The notes: generated by a model not told the origin, from the letters alone. A DNA stretch of 64,000 nt from Sympetrum striolatum (GCA_947579665.1 OX388346.1:93994615-94058614); one strand, 5' to 3'. Counted from the first letter of the stretch, positions 11,059-24,932 are shown. A program made the numbers and translations.

Positions 11059-12134
11059 AGGATACAAATTCACAGCCTAAACTACAAGCGTCATTGATCT
11101 GAAAATTTTATGACATATTGGCCATAACGTGAAACCCCCAGGAAAAAAGCGAATTTGATCCTCAGTGTCATGGGTTCGATTCCAGACGGTCCCAAAGTCC
11201 CGATTTTTCCCGTTTAAATGCATTGCTTTGATTTTCGGGAATTTTTAAAAAATACTTCCCGTATAGGTAGAGAATCGAAACTCAAGGAGCCTTTATATAT
11301 GGTTATGATCTATCGAAAACATAAATGAGTTTTACGAAAAATATCCATGGTTCAATGCTAGGTCGGGGCAAAAATCGGCCGTTTAAAATGCATTGTGGCG
11401 ATTTTTAAGATTTTTTTTGGACCCCTTCCCGATGGCATGGAAACTTGAAATTCGGTATGGGGTTAGATATCATAAATATATTTCATAATCGATTTTTATG
11501 TTTTTCCTGATGTTCCTTGGTTCGATCCCAGAGGGCCATTTACATTCCTCAATGCATTTCTTATGGAGATAACGGAAACAATTTTAAGGTACTTCCCGGC
11601 ATGCTATCGACTTAAAACTTAGCAGGATAGAAGAACCAGTCATAACAAATCGAACTGTGCATTCATAGCTATCAATGTGTCCTGGGTTCGACACCTGGTG
11701 TCTCTACAATCAGAAGTTGATCCGATTTTTAGGAATTATTTTGAAACCTTTCCCAATAATATAGAAACTTGAAATTTGGCATATAGATTGAGATCAATAA
11801 TAAATGTCAGAAACATTTTTTAAATTTCCATGATCGTCCTTGGTTCGAGTCCCGAGAGCCATTTACATTCGTGAACATTAGAGCGTCTTTTGAGGCAGTT
11901 GTAGCCAATATTTCTGCTTGAATTTTCACACATAGTTAGAGATGGTGATCCTCTATTGTGTTTCATAGTAGGTTTTCAGTAAGACCCGGGTTCGATTCCA
12001 GACGATGAAATTTCAGCGAATTTTAAGAAAAAATTAAATCCTTTTTTTTTCTTAAGAGGACGGTCCCAATGTGATGCCGATATGAAATTAGTATTGCCGA
12101 TCTGCTTGCAGTATGCAAGCTACATTTTACTCGT
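11059..12134 (+). repeat. Complete B-box unit, forward
   Basis: Motifs near 11176, 11350 (GGTTCAATGC), 11520, 11685, 11841 and 11990, then the head hairpin and CATTTTACTCGT. Confidence 0.92.
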
Positions 12135-12170
12135 ATATAATAGATACCCAGATACCCAGATACCCAGATA
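12135..12170. repeat. GATACCCA microsatellite spacer
   Basis: About four copies of an 8-bp repeat (GATACCCA) joining two forward units head-to-tail. Confidence 0.85.
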
Positions 12171-13245
12171 GGATACAAATTCACAGGCTAAACCAAAAGC
12201 GTCATTAACTTGAAATTTTTACGACGTTATGGCCATGACGTGTAACCTAAAGGAAAAAGCCGACTTTGAAAATCGATGTCATGGGTTCGATTCCAGAAGG
12301 CCCCAAAGTCGCGATTTTCCCCATAAGATTACATGGCAGGGATTTTCGAAATTTTTTTTAAGGAACTTCCCGGAAAAGGAGAGAGTTGAAACTCGAGGGA
12401 TCGCTAGATGCCGCCCATATCTAAAGGAAACCATAAAGACATATACGAATATTATCCTTGGTTCGATGCTAGGTCGGGGCAAAAATCTGCCGTTTAAAAT
12501 GCACTGTGGCGATTTTTAAGATTTTTTTTGTATCCTTTTCCGATGGCATAGAAACTTGAAATTCGGTATGAGGTTAGACACCATAAAAATATATCTTAAT
12601 CGAATTTTATATATTCGCTGATGGTCCTTGGTTCGATCCCAGAGGGACATTTGAATTCCTCAATGCATTTCTTACGGAGATAACGGAAACAAATTTTAGG
12701 TACTTTCCGGCACGATATCGATTTCAAACTTTGCATATAGAAAGATCAAGTCCATACATATCAAACAGTGCATTCACAGCTATCAATGTGTCCTGGGCTC
12801 GACACCAGGTGTCTCTGCAATCAGAAGTTGATCCGATTTTTAGGAATTATTTTGAAACCTTTCTCTATATTATAGAAACTTAAAATTCGGCATATAGATA
12901 GAGATCATAAATATCTTTCAAAAACATTTTTTAGATTTCCATGATCGTCCTTGGTTCGAGTCCCGAGAGCCATTCACATTCGTAAAAATTAGAACGTCTT
13001 TTGAGGCAGTTGTAACCAATATTTCAGCTTGAATTTTCACACATAGTTAGAGATGGTGATGTTCTATTTTGTTTCATAGTAGGTTTACCAGTAAGACCCG
13101 GGTTTGATGCCAGACGATAAATTTCAGCGAATTTTCAGAAAAAATTAAATCTTTTTTTTTTTCTTTTGAGGACCGTCCCGATATAATGCCGATATGAAAT
13201 TAGTGTTTCGATCTGCTTGCAGTATGCAAGCAACATTTTACTCGT
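12171..13245 (+). repeat. Complete B-box unit, forward
   Basis: Motifs near 12282, 12459, 12629, 12797 (GGGCTCGACACC), 12952 and 13101. The head hairpin and ATTTTACTCGT end the unit. Confidence 0.92.
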
Positions 13246-13308
13246 AATAGATATAGATGCTTCTCCGGATTCATTCATGATATACCCAGATACCCAGTTA
13301 CCCAGATA
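13246..13308. repeat. Spacer with TCCGGA motif and GATACCCA repeats
   Basis: GATGCTTCTCCGGATTCATT followed by the same 8-bp GATACCCA-type repeat as at 12135, between two forward units. Confidence 0.8.
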
Positions 13309-14385
13309 GGATACTAATTCACAGGCTAAACTACTGGCGTCATTGGCTCGAAATTTTTACCACGTATTGGCCATAACGTGAAACCCGCAGGAAAAAAGCG
13401 ACTTTGATCCTCAGTGTCATGGGTTCGATTCCAGAGGTTCCCAAAGTCCCGATTTTTCCCGTTTAAATGCATTACCGTGATTTTCGGGAATAAAAAAAAA
13501 ATACTTTCCGGATAGGTAGAGAAATAAAACTCAAGAAGCCTATATATATGGTAATGATCTATCGAAATCATAAATGAGTTTTACGGAAAATATCCTAAGT
13601 TCGATGCTAGGTCGAGGCAAAAATCGGCCGTTTAAAATGCATTGCGGCGATTTTTATGATTTTTTTTGGACCCTTTCCCGATGGCATGGATACTTGAAAT
13701 TCGGCATGAGGTTGGAGATCATAAAAATATTTCATAATCAAATTTTTTGTATTCGCTGATGGTCCTTGGTTCGATCCCAGAGGGCCATTTACATTCCTCA
13801 ATGCATTTCTTATGGAGATAACGGAAATAAATTTTAGGTACTTCCCATTCTGATATCGACTTCAAACTTTCTACGAAATTAGATCAGGTCATAGCAAGTC
13901 ATTTTGTGCATTAACAGCTTCCAATACTTCCAGGGTTCGACACCAGGCGTCTCTACAATCAGTCACTGATCCGATTTTTATGAATTATTTTGAACCTCTT
14001 CCCAATAATATTAAAACTTGAAATTCGGCATATATATAGAACATATAGATCCATTTCGAAAACATATTTTATATTTCCTAGATCGTCCTTGGTTCGAATC
14101 GAGAGAGCTATTAACATTCGTGAAAACTAGGTCTTCGTTTGAGGCAGTTGCAGCCAATATTTCTGCTTGAATTTTCACACGTATTTAGAGAAGATGATCT
14201 TCTGATGGGCTGCATAGTAATTTCACCAAAAAGACCCGGGTTCGATGCCAGACGATTAAATTGAAGCGAATTTTAAGTATATTTTCAATCCTGTTTTTCC
14301 TTTCCGGGACCGTCCCGATATTCTATGCCGTTATGAAATTACTATTGCCGATCTGCTTGCAGTATGCAAGCTACATTTTACTCGT
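13309..14385 (+). repeat. Complete B-box unit, forward
   Basis: Motifs near 13423, 13600 (AGTTCGATGC), 13767, 13937, 14092 and 14239, then the head and ATTTTACTCGT. Confidence 0.92.
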
Positions 14386-14422
14386 ATAATAGATAGATGC
14401 TTCTCCGGATTCATTCAAGGAT

Positions 14423-14458
<36 letters not shown>
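14386..14458. repeat. Spacer with TCCGGA motif and (GATA)n
   Basis: GATGCTTCTCCGGATTCATT, then about ten GATA repeats, ahead of another forward unit. Confidence 0.85.
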
Positions 14459-15215
14459 GATACTAATTCACAGCCTAAACCACAAGCGTCATTGACTTGA
14501 GATTTTTACGACGTATTGGCCATAACGTGTAACCGGCAGAAAAATTGCGATTTTGATCTTCAGTGTCATGGGTTCGATTCCAGAGGGCCCCAAAGTCGCG
14601 ATTTTCTCCATAAGAATACATGGCGGGGATTTTCGAAAATTTTTTTGAGGCACTTCCCGGAAAAGTTGAGAATTGAAATTCAAGGGATCGCTAGAAGCCG
14701 TGCAACTCCAACGTAAATCAGAAAGACATCGCCGAATATGGTCCATGGTTCGATGCTAGGTCGGGGCAAAAATTGGCCGTTTAAAATGCATTGCGGCGAT
14801 TTAAAAAAATTTTTTTGGATCGTTTCCCGATAACATGGATACTTGAAACTCGGCACGTCGATAGATATCATAAATATATTTCGTAATCAAATTTTACATG
14901 TTCGCTGATGGTCCTTGGTTCGATCCCAGAGGACCATTTGCACTTCTCAATGCATTCCTTACTGAGATAACGGAAACAAAATTTAGGTACTTCCCGGTAT
15001 GTTATCGACTTCAAACTTTGCTAGATACAAGAAAAAGTCTTTACAAATCAAACTTTGCATTCACAGCTTACAATATGTCCTGGGTTCGACACCAGGTGTC
15101 TCTGCAATCAGAAGTTGATCCGATTTTTAGGAATTATTTGGAAACCTTTCCCAATAATATAGAAATTTGAAATTCGGCATATAGATAGAGATCATAAATA
15201 ACTTTCAGAAACATC
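14459..15215 (+). repeat. Truncated B-box unit, forward (modules A-D, part of E)
   Basis: Motifs near 14569, 14746, 14921 and 15083. Forward sequence stops inside module E near 15215, without F or a head. Confidence 0.88.
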
Positions 15216-15425
15216 TAGGACGATCTTGGAAATCTAAAAAATGTTTCTGAAAGTTATTTATGATCTCTATCTATATACCAAATTTCAAGTTTCCATATTA
15301 TTGGCAAAGGTTTCAAAATAATTCCTAAAAACCGGTTATGGTCGTTATGGTTATTAACCGACGTCGTAAAAATTTCAAGCCATTGACGCTAGTGGTTTAG
15401 CCTGTGACTTTGTATCCTCTCTATA
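15216..15425 (-). repeat. Rearranged B-box fragments, reverse
   Basis: A reverse E/D fragment (about 15216-15335) lacking its B box is fused to a reverse tail (about 15336-15425). With the truncated forward unit before it, this makes an inversion breakpoint inside module E. Confidence 0.8.
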
Positions 15426-15670
15426 TATATATATATATGAATATATGATATATGAATGAATCCGGAGAAGCATCTATATATATTATAGATAGAAGATATA
15501 TATATATCTATTATATATAGATGCTTCTCCGGATTCATTCATATATCATATATATATATATATATATATATCTTTTATATATAGATGCTTCTCCGGATTC
15601 ATTCATGTATCCATCTATTATATATAGATGCTTCTCCGGATTCATTCATGTATCCATATATATATATAGC
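15426..15670. repeat. Spacer cluster with TCCGGA motifs in both orientations
   Basis: One GAATCCGGAGAAGC copy and several inverted GCTTCTCCGGATTC copies, separated by (TA)n and TATTATATATAGATG-type sequence. It precedes a run of forward units. Confidence 0.82.
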
Positions 15671-16745
15671 GAGGATACAAATTCACAGGCTAAACCAGAA
15701 TCGTCATTGACCTGAAATTTTTACGACATATTGGCCATAACGTGCAACCTCCAGAAAATTGCGATTTTGAACCTCAGTGTCATTGGTTCGATTCCAGAGG
15801 GCCCCAAAGTCCCGATTTTTCCCGTTTAAATGCATTGCCGTGATTTTCGGGAATTTTTAAAAAATACTTCCCGGATAGGTAGAGAATCAAAACTCATGGA
15901 GCCTATATATATGGTCATGATCTATCGAAAACATAAATGAGTTTCACGGAAAATATCCTGGGTTCGATGCTAGGTCGAGGCAAAAATCGGCCGTTTAAAA
16001 TGCATTGTGGCGATTTTTAAGATATTTTTTGGACCCTTTCCCGATGGCAAGGAAACTTGAAATTCGGCATGATGTTGGAAATCATACATATATTTCATAA
16101 TCAAATTTTACATATTCGCTGATGGTCCTTGGTTCGATCCAAGAGGGCCATTTACATTCCTCCATGCATTTCTTATGGAGATAACAGTAAAAAGTTTTAG
16201 GTACTTCCCGGCATGATATCGACTTCAAAATTTGTATGAAATAAGATGAAGTCCTAATAAGTCATACTGTGCATTCACAGCTACCAATATTTCCTGGGTT
16301 CGACACCAGGCGTCTCTACAATCAGTAAATTATCCGATTTTTAAGAATTAATTTAAACCCCTTCAAAATAATATTAAAACATGAAATTAGGCATATAGAT
16401 AGAGAACATAGATACATTTCAAAAACGTGTTTTAAATATCCTATAACGTCCTTGGGTCGAATCCAGAGAGCCATTTACATTATTGAAAAGAAGGACGTCG
16501 TTTGAGGCAGTTGGAGCCAATATATCTGCTTGAATTTTCACACATAGTAAGAGATGGTGATTTCTGTTGTGCTGCATAGTAAGTTCACCATTAAGACCCA
16601 GGTTCGATGCCAGACGATTGAATTGCAGTGAATTTTAATAATATTTTCAATCCTTTTTTTTCTCTTTTGACGGCCTTCCCGATATGATGCCGACATGAAA
16701 TTAGTGTCTCGATCTGCTTGCAGTATGCAAGCTACAATTTACTCG

Positions 16746-16746
<1 letters not shown>
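15671..16746 (+). repeat. Complete B-box unit, forward
   Basis: Motifs near 15786, 15961, 16130, 16297, 16453 (GGGTCGAATCC) and 16601, then the head and ATTTACTCGT. Confidence 0.92.
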
Positions 16747-16772
<26 letters not shown>

Positions 16773-16776
<4 letters not shown>

Positions 16777-17853
16777 GATACAAACTCACAGGCCAAACCA
16801 CAAGCGTCATTGACTTGAAATTTTTACGACATATTGGCCATAACGTGTAGCCGCCAGAAAAATTGCGATTTTGAACCTCAGTGTCATGGGTTCGATTCCA
16901 GAGGGCCCCAAAGTTCCGATTTTTCCCGTTTAAATGCATTGCTTTGATTTTCGGGATTTTTTAAAAAATACTTCCGGGATTGGTAGAGAATCGAAACTCT
17001 AGGAGCCTATATATATGGACATGATATATCGAAAACATAAATGAGATTTACGGAAAATATCCTGGGTTCGATGCTAGGTCGAGGCAAAAATCGGCCGTTT
17101 AAAATGTATTGTGGCGATTTTTAAGATTTTTTTTGGACCCCTTCCCGATGGCATGGAAACTTGAAATTCGGCATGGAGTTGGAGATTATAAATATATTTC
17201 ATAATCAAATTTTACATATTCGCTGATGGTCCTTGGTTCGATCCCAGGGCGCCATTTACATTTCTCAATGTATTTCTTATGGAGATAACGGAAACAAATT
17301 TTAGGTTCTTCCAGGCATGATATCGACTTAAAACTAAGTGTGATAGAAGAACCAGTCTTAACAAATCAAACTATGCATTCATAGCTATCAATGTGTCCTG
17401 GGTTCGACACCAGGTGTCTCTGCAATCAGAAGTTGATCCGATTTTTAGGAATTATTTTGAAACCTTTCCCAATAATATAGAAACTTGAAATTTGGCATAC
17501 GGATTGAGATCATTAATAACTTTCAGAAACATTTTTTAAATTTCCACGATCGTCCTTGGTTCGAGTCCCGAGAGCCATTTACATTCGTGAACATTAGAGC
17601 GTCTTTTGAGGCAGCTGCGCCCAATATTTTTGCTTTAATTTTCACACATAATTAGAGATGGAGAAATTCTATTGTGCTGCATAGTGCGTATCACAAAAAA
17701 GACCCGGGTTCGATGCCGGACGAATAACTTGCAGCGAATTTAAAGAATATTTTCAATCCCCTTTTTTTTCTTTTGAGGACCGTCCCGATATGATGCCGAG
17801 ATGAAATTAGTGTTGTCGATCTGCTTGCAGTATGCAAGCTACATTTTACTCGT
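16773..17853 (+). repeat. Complete B-box unit, forward, after (TA)n
   Basis: Joined to the previous unit through (TA)n at 16747-16772. Motifs near 16885, 17068, 17235, 17400, 17558 and 17707, then the head and CATTTTACTCGT. Confidence 0.92.
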
Positions 17854-17882
17854 ATATATATATATATATTATATATAGATAT

Positions 17883-18574
17883 AGGGGATCAAAAGTTTTA
17901 CCATGTTCCACAAGTGCCAAAGACTTGAAATTTTTACGACGTATTGGCCATAACGTGTAACCTCCAGGAAAAATCCGACATTGAACCTCAGTGTCATGGG
18001 TTCGATTCCAGAAGGCCCCAAAGTCCCGATTTTCTCCATAAGGATACATGGTGGCGATTTTCAAAATTTTTTAAATAATACTTCCCGGATAGGTAGAGAA
18101 TCGAAATTCAAGGAGCTTACAGATATGGTCAAGGACTATTATAAACATTAATGATTACTAATGAGAACGTCCTGGGTTCGAAGCTAGGACGATGCAAAAA
18201 TCCCGCATTTAAAATGCATGGGGATAGTTTTTCATTAATTTTTTTGATGCACTTACCGGAAAGTAAGGAACTTTTCGCTCAGCTAGAAGATATATATTAA
18301 GAATTGGTTTCAGAAAAAAATTTCTTAAGCCCGTACTATTCCTGGGTTCGATGCCAGAGCACATTAACATTTCTCTCATAAGGAATATAAGGGAAATGTA
18401 GGAAGTCGTTTGAGGCAGTTCCATCCAATATTTCTGCTCGAATTTTCACACATAGTTAGAGATAATGATCTTCTATTATGTTGCATAGGAAGAATTACCA
18501 GAAAGATCCGGGTTCGACGCCGGGCGGCAAATATGTCTCCCGTTTAAAATACATTGGTTTAGTATTTCATTATA
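17883..18574 (+). repeat. Partial B-box unit, forward, variant subfamily
   Basis: Alternative tail (GGGGATCAAAAG), then motifs near 17998 (A), 18177 (B), 18341 (variant TCCTGGGTTCGATGCCAGAG) and 18508 (GGGTTCGACGCCGGGCGG). It breaks near 18575, where orientation flips. Confidence 0.87.
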
Positions 18575-19076
18575 TTCCTTATGAGAGAAATGTTAATGTG
18601 CTCTGGCATCGAACCCAGGAATAGTACGGTCTTATGAAAATTTTTTTCTCAAACCAATTCTTACCTTACACTTTCCGGCTAAGCACAAACTTCCTATTAT
18701 TTCGAGAAGTGCATCAAAAAAAATAATGAAAAACAGCTCCCATGTATTTTAAAGGGCAGATCTTTGCCTCGACCTAGCATCGAACCCAGGATATTCTTTG
18801 TAAAGGTCATTGATGTTTTCTAAAGTCCAAGACCATAAGTATAGGCACCTTGAGTTTTATTTCTCTACCTATCCGGAAAGTATTTTTTTTTAATTCCCGA
18901 AAATCACGGCAATGCATTTAAACGGGAAAAATCGGGACTTTGGAGCCCTCTGGAATCGAACCTATGACACTGAGGATCAAAGTCGCTTTTTTCCTGGGGG
19001 TTTCACGTTATGGCCAATATGTCATAAAAATTTCAAGGCAATGACCCTTGTAGTTTAGCCTGTGAATTTGTATCCT
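18575..19076 (-). repeat. Partial B-box unit, reverse, variant subfamily
   Basis: Reverse variant C-like module (about 18610), then B (about 18780) and A (about 18956), then the standard tail. With 17883-18574 it forms an inverted pair meeting inside variant modules. Confidence 0.87.
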
Positions 19077-19146
19077 ATCTATATAGCTATATAGCTATCT
19101 ATTATATATAGATGCTTCTCCGGATTCATTCATGTATCTATTATAT
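19077..19146. repeat. Spacer with TCCGGA motif
   Basis: TATATAGCTATATAGC, TATTATATATAGATG and GCTTCTCCGGATTCATTC, between the tail of one reverse unit and the head of the next. Confidence 0.8.
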
Positions 19147-20249
19147 ACGAGTAAAATGTAGCTTGCATACTGCAAGCAGATCGACAACACTAATTTCATA
19201 TCGGCATCATATCGGGACGGACATCAAAAGAAAAGAAAAATTCAAAATATTCGTAGAATTCGCTGCAATTTAATCACCTGGCAGCGAACCCCGGTCTTCC
19301 TGGTGTACTTACTATGCAGCAAAATAGAAAATTACCATATCAAACTATGTGTGAAAATTCAAGCAAAACTATTAGGTGCAACTACCTCAAACGACGTCCT
19401 ACTATTCACATACACTCCTTATTTGAGAAATTATAATGTGCTCTGGCATCGAACCCAGGAACAGCATGGTCTTATCTATTTTTTTTCTTAAACAAAGTGT
19501 TAATATACATCTTCCATCTAAGCAAGAGCTCCCTTACATATCGATAAATGCATAAAAAAATTATGAAAAGATACCCCATAGTATTATATATGGGTGATAT
19601 TTTTACCGCCCGGCATCGAACCCGGGTCTTTCAGGCAATACTTTCTATGCAGCACAAAAGAAAAACACCATCTCTAACCGCGTATGCAAATTCAAGCAGA
19701 AATATTGGTTACAACTGCCTCAAATGACGTCCTACTTTTCCTTTATATTCCTTACGAGAGAAAAGTTATTGTGCTCTGGCATCGAACCCAGGAATAAAAC
19801 GGGCTAGTGAATTTTTTTTTCTAAAACTAATTCTTACCGTATATCTTCCAGCTAAGCACGAACTTCCTATCATTTTCATAAGTGCATCAAAAAAAATAAT
19901 GAAAAACTATTCCCATGTATTTTAAAGGGCAGATATTCGCATCGTCCTAGCATCAAACCCAGGATATTTTCCGTAAAAGTCATTTATGTTTTCGATAGAT
20001 CATGACCATTTATAAAGGCTCCTTGAGTTTCGATTCTCTATCTATCCGGGAAGTATTTTTTATAATTCCTGAAAATATAAGCAATGCATTTAAATGGAAA
20101 AAATCGGGACTTTGGGGCCCTCTGGAATCGAACCCATGACACTGAGGTTCAAAATCGCAATTTTTCTGGCGGTTATACGTAATGGCCAATTCGTCGTAAA
20201 AATTTCAAGTCGATGACGCTTCTAGTTTAGGCTGTGAATTAGTATCCTA
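19147..20249 (-). repeat. Complete B-box unit, reverse, variant subfamily
   Basis: Motifs near 19285 (AGCGAACCCC), 19449, 19617 (GCCCGGCATCGAACCCGGGT), 19788, 19953 (degenerate) and 20128. It mirrors the variant unit at 3103-4206, including a shared block around ACCCCATAGTATTATATATG, so these two are close relatives. Confidence 0.88.
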
Positions 20250-20311
20250 TCTATCTATCTATCAATCTATATCCTTGAATGAATCCGGAGAAGCATCCAT
20301 ATATAATAGAT
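20250..20311. repeat. Spacer with TCTA repeats and TCCGGA motif
   Basis: (TCTA)n, then TGAATGAATCCGGAGAAGC, then ATATAATAGATA, leading into a reverse head. Confidence 0.8.
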
Positions 20312-21319
20312 ACGAGTAAAATGTTGCTTGCATACTGCAAGCAGATCGAAAACACTATTTTCATGTCGGAATCATATCGGGACGGCCATCAAAAGAAAAA
20401 AGTGGATTGAAATTTTTCTTAAAATTCGCTGAAATTCCATCGTCTGGCATTGAACCCGGGCCTTACTGGTGAACCTACTATGAAACACAATAGAACATCG
20501 CCACCTCTAACTATGTGTGAAAATTCAAGAAGAAATATGGGCTACAACTGCCTCAAAAGACGTTCTAATTTTCACGAATTTAAATGGCTCTCTGGATTCG
20601 AACTAAGGACAATCTTAGACGTCTAAAACAGGTTTCTTAAACTTATTTATAATCTTTATCGAAATGCCGAAATTCAAATCTTTATATTATTGGGAAGGGT
20701 TTCAAAAATATTCCTAAAAATCGGATTGACATCTGATTGCAGAGACACCTGGTGTCGAACCAAGGACATCATGTACGCTGTAAATGCACAGTTTGATTTA
20801 TAAGAACTTGCTTTTGCATCATGCAAAGTTTGAAGTAGATTGCATGTCGGGAAGTACCTAAATTTTGTTTCCGTTATCTCCGTAAGAAATGCATTGAGAA
20901 GTGCAAATGGCCCCCTGGGATCGAACCAAGGACCATCAGCGAACATGTCATATTTTATTATGAAATATATTTATGATATCTAAACCCATGTCGAATTTCA
21001 AGTTTCCATGTTTTCGGGAAGAAGTCTATAAATATGGACAATATTCGAAGATGTCTTTCTGATTATCGTTGGATATTCACGGCTTCTAGTGATTCCTCGA
21101 GTTTCAACTCTCCCCTTTTCCGGGAAGTGCCTCAAAAAAATTTTCGAAAATCCCCGCCATGTAATCTTATGGGGAAAATCGCGACTTTGGGGCCTTCTGG
21201 ATTCGAACCCATGACACCGAGGTTCAAAGTCGTCTTTTTCCTGGAGGTTACTTGTCACGGCCATAACGTCGTAAAAAGTCAATGGCACTTGCGGAACATG
21301 GTTAGAATTTTGATCCCCT
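20312..21319 (-). repeat. B-box unit, reverse, with B/A fusion
   Basis: Motifs near 20453 (ATTGAACCC), 20598, 20756, 20918 and 21206. Near 21015-21035 module B is shortened: sequence jumps from the C/B linker into the B/A linker and the B motif is lost. Confidence 0.87.
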
Positions 21320-21345
21320 ATGAATGTATATATATCTATTATATA

Positions 21346-22679
21346 CTAGTAAAATGTAGCTGCAAGCAGATTGACAACGCTAATTTCATATCGGCATTAT
21401 ATCGGGACAAAGGTTAAAAAGGTTTAAAATTATTCTTAGAATTCATTTATATTTAATCGTCAGGCACCGAACCCGGGTCTTCCTGGTAAGCTTACTATGC
21501 AGCACAATAGAACATCGTCATCTCTAACTATGTGTGAAAATTCAAGAAGAAATATTGGCTACAACTGCCTCAAACGACGTTCTACTTTTCAGGAATGTAA
21601 ATGGCTCTCTGGATTCGAACCAAGGACGATCTTGGAAATCAAAAACATGTTCATGAAAGTTATTTATGATCTCTATCTATTTGCCGAATTTCAAGTTTCT
21701 ATATTATTGGGATAGGGCTCAAAATAATTATTAAAAATCGGATCAACTACTGATATAAGAGACGCCTGGTGTCGAACCCAGGAAATATATTTACGCTGTG
21801 AATGCACAGTATGATTTTAAAGGATTTGATCTTATTTTGTGCAAAGTTTGAAATCGATATCATGCCGGGAAGTACCTAAAAATTGTCTCCGTTATCTCCA
21901 TAAGAAATGCATTGAGGAATGTAAATGGCCCTCTGGGATCGAACCAAGGACCATCAGTGAATATGTAAAATTCGATTGTGAAATAAATTCATGATCTCCA
22001 ACCTCATGCCGAATTTCAAGTATACATGCCATCGGGAAAGGGTCCAAAAAAAATCATAAAAATCGCCACAATGCATTTTAAACGGCCGATTTTTGCCACG
22101 ACCTTTCTATATGCAAAGTTTGAAATCGATATCGTGCCGGAAAGTAACTAAAATTTGTTTCCGTTATCTCCGTAAGAAATGCATTGAGGAATTCAAATCT
22201 CCCTCTGGGATCGAACCAAGGACCATCAGCGAATATGTAAAATTCGATTAAGATATGTTTTTATGGTGTCTAACCTCATACCGAATTTCAAGTTTCTATG
22301 CCATCGGAAAAGGATCCAAAAAATATCTTAAAAATCGCCACAGTGCATTTTAAACGGCAGATTTTTGCCCCGACCTAGCATCGAACCAAGGATAATATTC
22401 GTAGATGTCTTTATGGTTTCCTTTAGATATGCGGGGCATCCAGCGATCCCTCGAATTTCAACTCTCTCCTTTTCCGGGAAGTGCCTCAAAAAAATTTTCG
22501 AAAATCCCCGCCATGTTATCTTATGGGGAAAATCGCGACTTTGGGGCCTTCTGGAATCGAACCCATGACACTGAGGTTCAAAGTCGGCTTTTTCCTGGAG
22601 GTTGCACGTTATGGCCAATATGTCGTAAAAATTTCAAGTCAGTGGCACTTGTGGAACATGGTTAGAATTTTGATCCCCT
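21346..22679 (-). repeat. B-box unit(s), reverse, with shortened head and internal duplication
   Basis: The head hairpin is damaged (ACTAGTAAAATGTAGCTGCAAG). Motifs near 21466, 21615, 21773 and 21938 are followed by a jump near 22104 from module B back into the D/C linker. Motifs near 22214, 22380 and 22557 and the alternative tail then follow. Module C is therefore present twice. Confidence 0.86.
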
Positions 22680-22732
22680 ATGAATGAATGAATGTGTATA
22701 TAGGTATATCCGGAGAAGCGTCTATATCTATT

Positions 22733-23809
22733 ACGAGTAAAATTTTGCTTGCATACTGCAACCAGATCAACAACACTAATTTTATGTTGGAATCATACAG
22801 GGACGGTCCTCAAAAGAAAAAAAATGAATAAAAAATTCCTAAAATTCGCTGAAATTTCATCGTCTGGCATCGAACCCTGGTATTTACTGTGAACATACTA
22901 TGCAGCACAATAGAAGATCACCATCTCTAACTATGTGTGAAAATTCGAGCAGAAATATTGGCTGCAACTGCCTCAAAAGACGTTCTAATTTTCACGAATG
23001 TAAATGGCTCTCTGGATTCGAACCAAGGACAACCTTGGAAATCTTAAACATGCTTCTGAAAGTTATTCATGAACTCTATCTATATGCCGAATTTCAAGTT
23101 TCTATATTATTGGGAAAGCTTTCAAAATAATTACTAAAAATCGGATCAACTTCTGATTTCAGAGACACCTGGTGTCGAACCCAGGACATATTGTAAGCTG
23201 TGAATGCATCGTTTGAATTGTAAAGACTTGCTTTTGTATCATGCAAGGTTTGAAGTCGATAGCATAACGGGAAGTACCTAAATATTGTTTCCGTTATCTC
23301 CGTAAGAAAGGCATTGAGGAATTTAAATGTCCCTCTGGGATCGAACCAAGGACCATCAGCGAATATGTCAAATTCGATTATGATATATTTTCATGGTATC
23401 CAACCTCATACCGAATTTCAAGTTTCTATGCCATCGGATAAGGGTCCAAAAAAAATCTTAAAAATCGTCACAATGCATTTTAAACGGCCGATTTTTGCCC
23501 CGACCAAGCATCGAACCAAGGATAATATTCGTAGATGTCTTTATGGTTTCCTTTTGATATGCGCGGCATCTAGCGATCCCTCGAGTTTCAACTCTCTCCT
23601 TTTCCGGGAAGTGCCTCAAATAAATTTTCGAAAATCCCCGCCATGTAATCTTATGGGGAAAATCGGGACTTTGGAGCCTTCTGGAATCGAACCCATGACA
23701 CCGAGGTTCAATGTCGGCTTTTTCCTGGAGGTTACACGTCATGGCCATAACGTGGTAAAAATTTCAAAGTAGTGGCACCTGTGGAACATGGTTAGAATTT
23801 TGATCCCCT
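22733..23809 (-). repeat. Complete B-box unit, reverse
   Basis: Preceded by a short (GAAT)n plus TCCGGAGAAGCG spacer (22680-22732). Motifs near 22872, 23019, 23177, 23342, 23511 and 23688. Confidence 0.92.
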
Positions 23810-23852
23810 ATCTATTATATATAGACGTTTTTCCGGATATACCTATATATAT

Positions 23853-24932
23853 ACGAGTAAAATGTAGCTTGCATACTGCAAGCAGATCGGCAATACTAAT
23901 TTCATATCGTCATCATATCGGGACGGTCTTCAAAATTGAAAAAAAAAGGAATGAATTTTTTCTTAAAATTCGCTGACAATTCATCGTCTGGCATCGAACC
24001 CGGGTCTTTACTGTGAGCTTCTCTGCAGAAAAAAAGAAGATCTTCATCTCTAGCTATGTGTGAAAATTCAAGCAGAAATATTGGCTACAACTGCCTCAAA
24101 AGACGTTCTAATTTTCACGAATGTAAAGTGCTCTCTGGATTCGAACCAAGGACGATCTTGGAAATCTAAAACATGTATCTGAAACTTTTTTATGATATCT
24201 ATCTATTTGCCGAATTTCAAGTTTCTATATTATTGGGAAAGGTTTCAAAATAATTCCTAAAAATCGGATCAACTTCTGATTGCAGAGACACCTGACGTCG
24301 AACCCAGGACACATTGATAGCCGTGAAAGCATAGTTTGATTTGTTTAGTCTTGCTCTACTAACATGCAAAGTTTGAAGTTGATAGCATGCCGGGAAGTGC
24401 CTAAATTTTTTTTCCGTTATCTCCGTAAGAAATGCATTGAGAAATGCAAATGGCCCTCTGGGATCGAACCAAGGACCATCAGCGAATATGTAACATTTGA
24501 TTATGAAACATATTCATGATATCTATCCACGTGCCGAGTTTCAAGTATCTATTTTATCGGGAAAGGATCCAAAAAAAATCTTCAAAATCGCTGCAATGCA
24601 TTTTAAAAGGCCGATTTTTGCCCCGACCTAGCATCGAACCATGGACCATGTTCGGCGATGTCTCTTTTATTTTCGTTGGATATCCACGGCATCTAGCGAT
24701 CCCTCAAATTTCAACTCTCTACCTTTCCGAGAAGTGCCTCAAAAATTTTTTCGAAAATCCTCACCATATATCCTTATGGAGAAAATCGGGACTTTGGGGC
24801 CTTCTGGAATCGAACCCATGACACTGAGGTTCAAAGTCGGAATTTTTCTGGAGGTTTCAGGATATGGCCAATATGTCGTAAAAATTTCAAGTCAGTGGCA
24901 CTTGTGGAACATGCTTAGACTTTTGATGCCCT
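23853..24932 (-). repeat. Complete B-box unit, reverse
   Basis: Preceded by a spacer with an inverted TCCGGA motif (23810-23852). Motifs near 23996, 24140, 24298, 24467, 24637 and 24813. Confidence 0.92.
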